Source of the DNA: a virus
Virus record (IMG/VR): IMGVR_UViG_3300017735_000083
Coordinates: 1 to 26,460 of that record
Direction: 5' to 3' (one strand)
Length of the DNA: 26,460 nucleotides
Both the position numbers and the translations under genes were made by a program. Positions 10,169 to 17,718 of this stretch are shown in pieces. Each line of letters starts with the position of its first letter. Positions within the stretch are counted from its first letter, which is position 1. The notes under the pieces were generated by a model. It had not been told where the DNA came from. It did not search any database and saw only the letters and a list, made by a program, of their open reading frames with translations.

Positions 10169-10176
10169 TATTTATA
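10169..10176 (-). promoter_or_regulatory. T4-type late promoter for gp8 unit
   Basis: The minus strand reads an exact TATAAATA here, the word bound by the T4 late sigma factor gp55. It lies in the short gap between gp7 and gp8. With the T4 spacing (start site 6 nt after the last A) transcription would begin near 10163, giving a leader of about 22 nt that contains the AAAGAG ribosome site before the gp8 ATG at 10140. Confidence 0.8.
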
Positions 10177-10181
10177 CGATT

Positions 10182-13100
10182 TTATAGTATTCCTAGATCA
10201 GTTCTTTCTACATCTATACTACTATTATTATAAGTTGTTCCATCACCATCTGCTTCTCTACTACTTAAATCATAACCACTCGTTGTTGTTGCTGGTGCAG
10301 AGGACGATTCAGCACCAGCAAAAAATCCACGTACGTAAGGAAAAATATCATCCCTACCAAATCCTTCAATAAGACTATTTAAAGCCGTGAATTTTAGGGG
10401 CTGTTCAAAATTTAAACTTTCTTCAGTTGCACCTTGATCTAAACGATAACTACCGTATTGACTCATTGGTCTATGTTCAGCAGTAAACTTAAGTTGACCT
10501 AAGGCATATTGCGAATACATTCTTTCATCAATATTTTCTGAACTTTCTGCAATAAAGCTTAATACAATATGCGCAAAATAATTCTTTCCAACATTAATCC
10601 AATATTGTTCTTCTGCAGTAACTGCGCTATCAGTAGGTGTAAGGAATGCTTCAATTAAGAATGTAAGAGTTGCAAATTCCTTGTATAAGTAACCAGGCTG
10701 ATATGTTGGAGTGCCATAACCAGTTGGATTCATTGCATCAATACTTGGATCGCGAATCCAACTAAAATCGTTTCGATAATCTACATTGTCGCCAATAAGA
10801 CGATACAAAGAATTAATTTCTTTTTCAAGATCATCAATAGATTGTTGTATAAGTGCTTTTTGCTCTAGGTTTTGTTCTGCTTCAAGGCTGCGTTTTAAAT
10901 TATAGTAATCAATTATATAATGATCGTCCCACGTATTATCTTTGAATATTTTAAGAATTAACGCAGCAAATAATTTCATGCCCGCAGGATGAACTAGATT
11001 ATTAAATTCGTTTATCCACTGAGTTGATGTAATGCCTGATTGTATTTCATATGAAAAATCTTGCCAATAGTTACTATCTTGAAGTTTATTAACATTTGAT
11101 GCAAAACTTCGTTTATCTAAATATTTTCCACCTGTAACTACGTCGTCTTTTTCTTCAAAAGTTAACTCAACTAACTTCGGAGTACCAAGCAAATCATCAA
11201 ATTCAACATACTGTGTATTTGAAGAAATATCAGAATGAGTTACGCCTGTATAACCTATTTCATATACAAATCGATTGTCACCTTGTATAATTCCATTTTC
11301 AACAAGAGATTTTGTTCTATTATAAAGATTTGTAATTTCGCTTTGTGATAATTCTTTATCATAAGAATATAAAGAATTTATTTCACCAGAAAAAGGTAAA
11401 TTTGCAAATTGAGTAACGTCAGTGAACGTAGTATTATAATTTGGATTTGAGGTTGTATCTAGATAACCTTCAACTACTACTCCTGTTCTATCAAGTGAAA
11501 ATCCTGAAGTGATATTCCCTATTGAAAGTAAAGGACTATTTGAACTTCCGGATACATCAGGAAAAGAGAAAAAATCTCCATCACCACTCGTTGAACCTGT
11601 GAATATATTTTCCCACGTACCTCCATCTAAACTAATGTCAATAGAACCATTTCCAGTTGCGTTGTGTCTTACCGCAACCATGTGCCAATCATTATCAGTA
11701 ATTTTATTTACACTTGAAAAATTACTATAATCTGAGTGAAACATCTTACTTTCAAAGTTAACGGAACCTTTGATAAAAGGAGTTCCAGCAGTACCATTCG
11801 CAGGATACATTGGCCGCCCGTCGACAGCTGTACCTAATTGATCTGATGGTATTGGTCTAAATCTTCCTATTGCTCCGTCCGATTGTCGTATAAGCAGATG
11901 AGACCAATTTTCTCCATTCCATTTTTTATAACTATAAATCGTACTATATGACATCCCACTAGCTTCAGCACCAGAGTTTTGCTGAATAAAATTGTCTTTT
12001 TTCACCCAAGAAACAAATGTGTATTCTTCTGTAGGTCTTATTAATTGATTTGAAAGGGCATTAGTTCTAATGGTATCTGTAACATTTTTAGTACTAATCC
12101 AATGTCCCGCCAACTCCGGATTAAACTCTAAAGAATTCGTAGTATGATTACAATATTGACATACGATATTTCCATCTACTTCACCAAAATTTGAAATATC
12201 ATTTACAATTGATGTACCATCTTGATAAGAATCATCTATTCCAAAATCGTAATAAAGTTTAAGAGAATCATTTAAGGATTGCTCAGGCTGTAAACCACCT
12301 GAATAGTTTGTTTCAACTAATTCTTGTCGGATCAAATCAATTGATGAAAGTGTTCCGTATTTTTTTGCAGGATATGTACCTACCGTTGTAGCATTTTTAT
12401 TCGCAGTTACATTTGTATTTGTATCGTCAACCGCGATTGATACGTCATCATTACATACTTCAACTTCGTGTAAATGTATTGCTGAGATAGCTCCATCAAA
12501 CCATTTACTATTTAGCGCCGGATTTTCATAATTGTTTTCGTCAGTTCCTGTTCCTGCTTCACTACCATCACCTATTACGCCAAACCTTTTAGCACCAGAA
12601 CCAAGTGCACTCAAACTACCATTGCCAATTCCTACAAATTTTGCAACACCGTCAATCCATAATATAATACGTTGATTTGCGACACTATACGTAACACCAA
12701 CATAATGATAATTGCCATCGTTAACTTTTAAACTTGTATCAACCGCACTGGACTGATCGCCCGAACCTCGGCCGTTTGCTGCGATGTCAAATGCATTATT
12801 CTCCCCACTGAGCATAGTTGTTTGAATTCCTCCTGTATTTGAAGCCTTTCCGCTAAACGCAAGAAATCCATCACCATTCACATATAGATTAAAAACTTCT
12901 GATCGATCAAAATCAATTAACGCCCAATTTGTATCGTTAAAAGATCCATCAGCAGTACCGCTATCATAATCTGTACGCATCCAAACAAAACATGACATTT
13001 CAGCAATGGTTTTTCCATCGCCATAATTTAAATCGGCAATGACTGCATAATCACCAGTTGTTCCATTATTAAATTCATAAGCTTTTTCTGAAAAAAGATA

Positions 13101-13778
13101 ATTCGACGCTAAGCCTCCTCTAAGTAGCGCGTTATGACCTTCGCCCGATAAATCATACCAAGTCGAAGCATTTGGAATATGACTATCACCATCTGCAGCG
13201 TGAATATAAAAACTTGTAGAATGACTTAATGCAGGACGATTGAAAAAATCAAGAGTTGTACCTATGTTTTGATTTGATAACTCGTATCCATTTGTAGTAT
13301 AACCCGTAACTGTTGACAGCAAATTAATATTTTCCTTTCTTTGCCAATTACCTTCAGATAAGCGAAACAGCGTATCCTTTGGATAAAAAATATCAATTGA
13401 CTCATCGAAAAATAATTTAAAAAACGTAATTGCTGAGTTTTCTGTTCCACGAGAAGAATAGTAATCAACTACTCTTTTATAAAAAGAAACTTTATTAAAG
13501 CTTAAAGATTCGGGAAAAGTTTTTGCAATTTCCTTTTGTATTTCGTCAATAAACTCTAAAGAGGCACGATCGATATCTTGTTCCTTTGTGATACTTTCAA
13601 TTTCAAGTGAAGGCATACCTTCGCTATTTAAAAAGCGATAGTAGTCTTCAAGTAAACGAATAAGCGTATCAGCATTTTCTCTTTGCTGTTCAGGAATTAA
13701 GTCCGCAACTCGTGAAGATTCAACATTACTTACCTGAGGCCTTTGTGTGGTTACGTACGATTCAATATAATTTGACAT
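10182..13778 (-). CDS. 7: Baseplate wedge protein gp7-like with two inserted LamG-type domains
   Basis: 1198 residues, gp7 by gene order (between gp6 and gp8) and by length (T4 gp7 is 1032). The N-terminus (about 1-148) is helical and includes ADTLIRLLEDYYRFLN and VDYYSSRGTENSAITFFKLF, typical of the marine T4-like version. About 885-1198 resumes with KLQDSNYWQDFSYEIQSG and LVHPAGMKLFAALILKIF. Between these lie two concanavalin/LamG-like sandwiches: about 190-445 (TWYDLSGEGHNALL ... DGNYHYVGVTY ... ILWIDGVAKFVG) and about 505-825 (LKLYYDFGIDDSY ... NDWHMVAVRHN ... SGEINSLYSYDKELSQSEI). The W/YDLSGxGHNA, DGNYHYVGV and DGxxK steps are the LamG landmarks. In T4, gp7 joins the (gp6)2-gp7 wedge core; the LamG parts are likely surface modules that bind sugars or protein. 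Ribosome site CGGAG lies about 9 nt before the ATG. It starts 2 nt before the gp6 stop on the map. Confidence 0.82.
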   Translation of the reverse strand: MSNYIESYVTTQRPQVSNVESSRVADLIPEQQRENADTLIRLLEDYYRFLNSEGMPSLEIESITKEQDIDRASLEFIDEIQKEIAKTFPESLSFNKVSFYKRVVDYYSSRGTENSAITFFKLFFDESIDIFYPKDTLFRLSEGNWQRKENINLLSTVTGYTTNGYELSNQNIGTTLDFFNRPALSHSTSFYIHAADGDSHIPNASTWYDLSGEGHNALLRGGLASNYLFSEKAYEFNNGTTGDYAVIADLNYGDGKTIAEMSCFVWMRTDYDSGTADGSFNDTNWALIDFDRSEVFNLYVNGDGFLAFSGKASNTGGIQTTMLSGENNAFDIAANGRGSGDQSSAVDTSLKVNDGNYHYVGVTYSVANQRIILWIDGVAKFVGIGNGSLSALGSGAKRFGVIGDGSEAGTGTDENNYENPALNSKWFDGAISAIHLHEVEVCNDDVSIAVDDTNTNVTANKNATTVGTYPAKKYGTLSSIDLIRQELVETNYSGGLQPEQSLNDSLKLYYDFGIDDSYQDGTSIVNDISNFGEVDGNIVCQYCNHTTNSLEFNPELAGHWISTKNVTDTIRTNALSNQLIRPTEEYTFVSWVKKDNFIQQNSGAEASGMSYSTIYSYKKWNGENWSHLLIRQSDGAIGRFRPIPSDQLGTAVDGRPMYPANGTAGTPFIKGSVNFESKMFHSDYSNFSSVNKITDNDWHMVAVRHNATGNGSIDISLDGGTWENIFTGSTSGDGDFFSFPDVSGSSNSPLLSIGNITSGFSLDRTGVVVEGYLDTTSNPNYNTTFTDVTQFANLPFSGEINSLYSYDKELSQSEITNLYNRTKSLVENGIIQGDNRFVYEIGYTGVTHSDISSNTQYVEFDDLLGTPKLVELTFEEKDDVVTGGKYLDKRSFASNVNKLQDSNYWQDFSYEIQSGITSTQWINEFNNLVHPAGMKLFAALILKIFKDNTWDDHYIIDYYNLKRSLEAEQNLEQKALIQQSIDDLEKEINSLYRLIGDNVDYRNDFSWIRDPSIDAMNPTGYGTPTYQPGYLYKEFATLTFLIEAFLTPTDSAVTAEEQYWINVGKNYFAHIVLSFIAESSENIDERMYSQYALGQLKFTAEHRPMSQYGSYRLDQGATEESLNFEQPLKFTALNSLIEGFGRDDIFPYVRGFFAGAESSSAPATTTSGYDLSSREADGDGTTYNNSSIDVERTDLGIL

Positions 13779-13780
13779 AT

Positions 13781-15646
13781 TTAATAACTCCGATTAAACG
13801 GTGAGTATTGTATTTTACCCGAATTTCCGGAAACTGCAACTGTATCAACTTCTCCGGTAAAGATCGATTCAGCAGTATCAACTTCAAGAATCAAATTTCT
13901 TTTTCCAACAATATCATTCGAGCGTGGATACGTTTTAATTTTAATTATTTGTGTGCCATCAACTAAAAGAGGATTGATTGAAACTGCTCCGGTTTCAGGA
14001 TAAACAGTTCCAATACTTGAAGTAACGCGGCGCTTTTCTCCATTTACGAGACGATAAGTATAAAGGTTTCGTGTTGTTTCGTCTTTTGCTTCGTCCTCAA
14101 TATAAAAGAGTTCATTTTGATATGTATAAGGATCCGCGCTTATCATTGGATCTACCTGTGTAATTTTTGTTCCAAGAGGAACCGTGAAGTTGACAGGAAT
14201 TACTTGATTATTACCAAGCCTTAAAACAATGTTCTTATAAAGATTTACATTTGCATTCGAACTTATAATTGAAACATCGGCGTCATCAATCACTTTGAGG
14301 AAATTTGAATAACGGAAAATGCCCTCAAACTTTTCAAGAATATTTAAACTGTAATTATTAACAGCATGAATTACTTTACTTTGAAGTTCTCCTTGAGAAA
14401 GAGATGTTGTGTTTGAATTATATTTAAATATACAACCAACATAAATATAAAGCAATTCAGGATCTACAATCTCAGGTTGAATCGCAAGAATCTTTTTCGA
14501 TTGAAGTAAAGAAAGCAAACGGGATTTTTCTGCTTGTGTTAATGTATCTGCATCATTTGGTTTAGCCGCGATCATAACTCTTCCATACTTTGGTGGTACA
14601 TTATCTTCACCACCCCAAACCGAAAGCGATTGTAAATTCGAAAACTCTTTACTAATCAACGCGCTATAGTCTGTTGCAGAAACTGCGCGGTTCTGTGTAA
14701 TAAAAGAAAGAGGTGCAGTAAACTTAATACTTTCAATTCCTTCACGATCGGAACCACTTCCACTTGCCGATGTTGTTTGAATTGAAGCAAGTGTTATTGT
14801 GCTTGAAGGATTTGAACTCGTAAAAGTAAATGATTGAATACCATTTGCAAGAACACCGTTCGTCTGTAAATACTCAACCTTAATAATATTTCCTGATTCT
14901 AATTTCTTTCCAAGGACTCCATCACCAAACTCAACCTGGAAAAACTCCTGGTGATTCTCATACAAGAAATAAACAGGAGCATCGCCACTAATATTACTAA
15001 AGCTTTCAAATCGAGTAAAGGCTTCTTTTATTTGTGTATTACGAGAAGGATACACGTTTACCGACATATGTTGTGTATCAATCATTGGATCAGCAAGAAC
15101 AAACTTCTGATTCTCAACATTTGTGTTTACATCGAATGTTCTTGTTCTTAATCGTCCTTCATAAATATCTACATTTGGAAAAACAAATTCAAGAGCGCCG
15201 GTTGTTCCATTCACGGAAGCCGAAGAATTGTATGAGCTGAGTGTAACAAAAGTATATGTAACACCATCGACGATCCCGCTAAAGGTGGAACCTTTTGGCA
15301 GGGACGCGACCGATGTAATGTCTGCATTGGCATCTGCATTAAACGTAAGTGATACGCTTGCAATTGCCGCGGTCATACTTGATGGAGTATATCCAAGAAG
15401 CTTCGCACGTGATACTACATTTGCTCGAACCTGTGCTGATTCGAGGAATGATTCGTTTAACGCGACATGAGCATTCACCGCGTTGTAGTGTGTATTATAT
15501 GCTAATACATCGATGAGTGTATTTAAACCTGAACCGTCGAAGTCCCAGTCCTTAAATTCAGAATCTTGACGCTGAAAGTATTCTTTAATATTTTTCTTTA
15601 TCTCGGTAAAATCGAGTTCTGTAACATTGAGTGTATGTCTGCTCAT
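13781..15646 (-). CDS. 6: Baseplate wedge subunit gp6
   Basis: 621 residues (T4 gp6 660), close to family length. The N-terminus LDFTEIKKNIKEYFQRQDSE, then GSGLNTLIDVLAYNTHYNA and NESFLESAQVRANVVSRAKL, is the gp6 / J-type wedge signature: helices that dimerise into the iris around the central hub. Further on, QNRAVSATDYSALISKEFSN and YGRVMIAAKPND fit the conserved central region of the family, and the C-terminal third is beta-rich. gp6 with gp7 and gp25 forms the inner wedge whose opening triggers sheath contraction. Its ATG overlaps the gp25 stop by 4 nt (ATGA), so translation is likely coupled. The upstream ribosome site is weak (AGAAAG). Confidence 0.93.
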   Translation of the reverse strand: MSRHTLNVTELDFTEIKKNIKEYFQRQDSEFKDWDFDGSGLNTLIDVLAYNTHYNAVNAHVALNESFLESAQVRANVVSRAKLLGYTPSSMTAAIASVSLTFNADANADITSVASLPKGSTFSGIVDGVTYTFVTLSSYNSSASVNGTTGALEFVFPNVDIYEGRLRTRTFDVNTNVENQKFVLADPMIDTQHMSVNVYPSRNTQIKEAFTRFESFSNISGDAPVYFLYENHQEFFQVEFGDGVLGKKLESGNIIKVEYLQTNGVLANGIQSFTFTSSNPSSTITLASIQTTSASGSGSDREGIESIKFTAPLSFITQNRAVSATDYSALISKEFSNLQSLSVWGGEDNVPPKYGRVMIAAKPNDADTLTQAEKSRLLSLLQSKKILAIQPEIVDPELLYIYVGCIFKYNSNTTSLSQGELQSKVIHAVNNYSLNILEKFEGIFRYSNFLKVIDDADVSIISSNANVNLYKNIVLRLGNNQVIPVNFTVPLGTKITQVDPMISADPYTYQNELFYIEDEAKDETTRNLYTYRLVNGEKRRVTSSIGTVYPETGAVSINPLLVDGTQIIKIKTYPRSNDIVGKRNLILEVDTAESIFTGEVDTVAVSGNSGKIQYSPFNRSY

Positions 15647-16533
15647 CGTAGTCTTTCTAAATAAAATTCGGTGTTATCGTTTGTATCAGATATCACAATA
15701 GTATATCCAATATTTATCTTATACGCGTTGCGGTCTGAGTTATCAAATACCTGCACCGTCACATTTGCAATCCGAGGTTCGTGATCTGTTAATACACGAA
15801 TGATCTCTTCCTTTAAAGCAATTGCAGTACCGACATCCGCCGGCTCAAATAATAATGCGGTCACGTTCGAACCTAAATACGGTTGAAAGGGCCTATCAGT
15901 AAAATTACTCAAGACAAGATTCTTTACAGACTGCTGCACCGCTCTTGTATCCTTCAAAGGTCGCACATCATACAGATTCGGATGTATCTTCAAATCAAGA
16001 GGAATGTCAGAATATACGGCAGGCGAAGAAGTCCGCGAACTTTGAAAAGCATCAGATTGTCCAGAATTTACAGTCAAAGCCGCTTGGTAATTTGGTACAG
16101 GATTATCATAAGCAACTGGTAGACTCTTTATTACTGTTGGAACAGGCGGCGTACTAAATCCAAAAACCACTTCCCAGGTAGTTGCTAAGTCTGGAGTAGC
16201 CACATCATCGTTTGAGTAATACCAACTTATAAACCTTGCTCCAATCTGCCAATTATTTAGATAGGGATTCCATTGTATGAATGCACCCTCATTAGTATAA
16301 TTCGGTTTACCACTAAAGGTACCCACTTGACGATAAACACCATTTGCTCCACTCGCTCCAGCACCATATACTAATATATCACCTGTTTCGACAACGGTTG
16401 AAACAGCATCTACATGTTCAGTACCAGACATTAAACTACCATCTGGCATATAGTGCATACCCGCAGGAGCAGGAGGCAAACCAGCAAGATTCAAAGATCT
16501 TTCTGCGAAAACCACTGTATCATCGTAACTCAT
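15643..16533 (-). CDS. 25: Baseplate wedge gp25 with ~170-aa N-terminal extension
   Basis: The last 120 residues (about 175-296) are a gp25/GPW-type wedge protein: DIPLDLKIHPNLYDVRPLKD, then AVQQSVKNLVLSNFTDRPF, and the family EPR motif at 252-254. T4 gp25 is only 132 aa. The other roughly 170 residues in front are extra. They begin with LPPAPAGMHYMPDGSLMSGT (about 19-38), a motif I associate with other T4-like virion proteins, then a compact beta-rich unit with Trp/Tyr (GVYRQVGTFSGKPNYT, FIQWNPYLNNWQIG), then a Ser/Thr/Pro linker. gp25 starts sheath polymerisation and belongs to the gp6-gp7-gp25 core. The long N-terminal part may reach out of the wedge or replace a missing peripheral protein; this is inference. 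An exact TATAAATA lies 8 nt before the ATG and no Shine-Dalgarno is visible. Confidence 0.88.
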   Translation of the reverse strand: MSYDDTVVFAERSLNLAGLPPAPAGMHYMPDGSLMSGTEHVDAVSTVVETGDILVYGAGASGANGVYRQVGTFSGKPNYTNEGAFIQWNPYLNNWQIGARFISWYYSNDDVATPDLATTWEVVFGFSTPPVPTVIKSLPVAYDNPVPNYQAALTVNSGQSDAFQSSRTSSPAVYSDIPLDLKIHPNLYDVRPLKDTRAVQQSVKNLVLSNFTDRPFQPYLGSNVTALLFEPADVGTAIALKEEIIRVLTDHEPRIANVTVQVFDNSDRNAYKINIGYTIVISDTNDNTEFYLERLR

Positions 16534-16541
16534 ATATAATC

Positions 16542-16549
16542 TATTTATA
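16542..16549 (-). promoter_or_regulatory. T4-type late promoter for gp25-gp6-gp7
   Basis: Exact TATAAATA on the minus strand, followed by GATTATAT and the gp25 ATG. T4 spacing puts the start site near 16536, giving a leader of only about 3 nt and no room for a Shine-Dalgarno. The same word with nearly the same trailing bases (GATATA) precedes the gene at 22293. Confidence 0.7.
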
Positions 16550-16579
16550 ATATATCGCTCATAGTTTCAGGCCTAAAAT

Positions 16580-16591
16580 TCTCGCGCGAGA
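16580..16591 (-). terminator. Possible hairpin (TCTCGCGCGAGA) after PAAR
   Basis: A perfect 12-base palindrome that can fold as a 4-bp stem with a GCGC loop, extended by AA/TT pairs across one A-A mismatch. On the minus strand it is followed by ATTTTAGG, a short T stretch. This is a weak intrinsic-terminator shape at the end of the PAAR transcript, just before the gp25 promoter. The T tract is too poor for a firm call, and an alternative pairing with ATCTCGC at 16622-16628 exists. Confidence 0.3.
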
Positions 16592-16729
16592 TTTCGAAGA
16601 CAATTTCAAATATAACTTTTTATCTCGCATACAGGTGCTCCAAGGCATTAGTTAGAAACAGAATAAGTGTAGTGAAACGTTATACGGCTACTAGGGCCAC
16701 GGCGGTTTGACTTGTCTATATAACGCTCC

Positions 16730-16764
16730 AAGGATTCTGCACAGCAGTATCTTAAGGATTCTGC
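16730..16764. repeat. Direct repeat AAGGATTCTGC, two copies 24 nt apart
   Basis: The 11-mer occurs at 16730-16740 and 16754-16764. Related shorter repeats surround it: GCTCCAAGG occurs near 16637 and again near 16725, and CTTAAG occurs twice around 16751-16770. Together they suggest local duplication in the gap after the PAAR gene. No function is evident. Confidence 0.55.
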
Positions 16765-16777
16765 GCTTAAGGCTTTA

Positions 16778-17065
16778 TTAACCTGCAAATACATTACTGC
16801 TCCCTGCTGCAACTGAGGTACATCCTGATACTGCGTCTCCAACACGCCCTATACCTAGACCATTTACCTTTACTGTTCCGCTACCACTTGTAATAGCTGC
16901 GCTGTGTGCTGGACAAGGACTACCTGGTAATAAGTGCACAGTATTTTTATGTGATTGACAAGATACAGGTCGGCCATTAACAAATACATTGCCTGAACCT
17001 TGCGCCCTTACCATACCAGAACAGTGAGCAAAATCAGCATCTCCTATACGTGTTACAGCAGGCAT
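16778..17065 (-). CDS. 5.4: PAAR-repeat spike-tip protein (gp5.4-like)
   Basis: 95 residues, nearly the same as T4 gp5.4 (97). It is a PAAR protein: MPAVTRIGDADFAHCSG at the start, the turn-rich core VFVNGRPVSCQ ... GTVKVNGLGIGRVGDAVSGC, and repeated short Gly-bounded strands that form the small cone. Candidate metal ligands are H14, H39 or H44, H54 and C82, in line with the His/Cys zinc site of PAAR tips. The protein caps the end of the gp5 beta-helix and sharpens the needle that pierces the outer membrane. Its ATG overlaps the stop of the 153-aa gene by one base (TAATG), so it is translationally coupled. It is the last gene of the unit that starts with gp48. Confidence 0.93.
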   Translation of the reverse strand: MPAVTRIGDADFAHCSGMVRAQGSGNVFVNGRPVSCQSHKNTVHLLPGSPCPAHSAAITSGSGTVKVNGLGIGRVGDAVSGCTSVAAGSSNVFAG

Positions 17066-17526
17066 TACGGATATATCTCCTTGAGTTTATTCATAAAGGT
17101 TGTAATATCAGTATCAACAACATGATTAAAGGTAATTGTTTCACTTGATTCAGCAAATGTAATAGCATCTTCAATAGTAACTACTGCAGTATATTGTTTC
17201 GTTACACTCCGTGCTGGATCTTGATTCGCCTCAAATATAATATGATTCTCCGGCACCTCAGCAAAGGTAGTACTGATAGTTGGTGTTACAGTCAAATCAG
17301 ACTCTCCGACTGGTATAGACTTTAACTCGTCAGCAAACGCGTCCTCATAACTACCCGTTATTACTATAGTAGTATCAGTAGTCGATAGAGTAATGCCCGA
17401 ATCGATATTACCAACCGGCGTGCATGTAATCGATATCACCGTATCAGCACCAGGATCAGGAACTATAGTCCTTATAAACTCAGTATTCCTTACAACATTC
17501 GCAGGATCTGTTATCGTAACTGGCAT
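17065..17526 (-). CDS. Beta-rich protein of unknown function between gp5 and PAAR
   Basis: 153 residues, predicted mostly beta, rich in Thr, Ile, Val and Asp, with no signal peptide, membrane segment or known motif. It has an N-terminal PVTITDPANVVRN and ends with TFNHVVDTDITTFMNKLKEIYP-like helical residues (about 131-153). The ATG overlaps the preceding small gene by 16 nt and has AAAAGAG about 6 nt upstream, a fair ribosome site. It overlaps the PAAR start by one base. Its place between the spike (gp5) and its PAAR tip suggests a part of, or assembly factor for, the central hub, or a baseplate protein of similar abundance. I do not recognise the family. Confidence 0.75.
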   Translation of the reverse strand: MPVTITDPANVVRNTEFIRTIVPDPGADTVISITCTPVGNIDSGITLSTTDTTIVITGSYEDAFADELKSIPVGESDLTVTPTISTTFAEVPENHIIFEANQDPARSVTKQYTAVVTIEDAITFAESSETITFNHVVDTDITTFMNKLKEIYP

Positions 17527-17717
17527 GATTCTCTTTTGATTAGCTCTTGTAGTTTATCATGAAAGGCATGTATCAGTTCGTGCTCTTCTTCAGTATGTGG
17601 AGGCTCAGGAATATCAGGCATAAAAGATATTACCGCACCTATTTGATCTGGTATAGACTCAAAATCAGTATAAGGTATTACCTCACCGTGCATACGTATA
17701 ATAAACTTTCCTTTCAT
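17511..17717 (-). CDS. Small acidic protein of unknown function downstream of gp5
   Basis: 68 residues beginning MKGKFIIRMHGEVIPYTD, then a Pro/Glu-rich middle (PDIPEPPHTEEEHE) and an amphipathic helix (LIHAFHDKLQELIKRE). No membrane segment or catalytic motif. It starts 1 nt after the gp5 stop and its end overlaps the next gene by 16 nt, so it belongs to the same transcript. The dense packing and ordinary composition support a real gene. A short beta-hairpin plus helix fits a small structural or assembly partner of the hub, but nothing identifies its role. Confidence 0.65.
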   Translation of the reverse strand: MKGKFIIRMHGEVIPYTDFESIPDQIGAVISFMPDIPEPPHTEEEHELIHAFHDKLQELIKRESCQLR

Positions 17718-17718
17718 A

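Larger units (their letters stand above)
16550..16777 (-). other. 228-nt gap between PAAR and gp25, apparently non-coding
   Basis: This is the largest gap in the window. Minus-strand frames here are short; a 65-codon frame overlapping the PAAR 3' end resembles nothing I know and repeats AESL, so I do not call it. The gap holds short direct repeats and a palindrome (listed separately), and an inverted pair GCGAGAT (16586-16592) / ATCTCGC (16622-16628). I looked for a tRNA cloverleaf on both strands and found none. It could be the 3' untranslated end of the PAAR transcript or a decayed small gene. Confidence 0.5.

Noticed and set aside
16560-16780. tRNA gene in the largest gap
   Set aside because: A TTCGAAA T-loop-like string exists near 16592-16598 on the minus strand, but flanking bases do not pair and no acceptor, D or anticodon arms can be drawn.
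16648-16845. 65-codon minus-strand frame in the PAAR-gp25 gap
   Set aside because: Overlaps the PAAR 3' end in another frame by 68 nt, has odd composition with a repeated AESL, no clear ribosome site and no familiar motif. More likely chance in a repeat-bearing gap.
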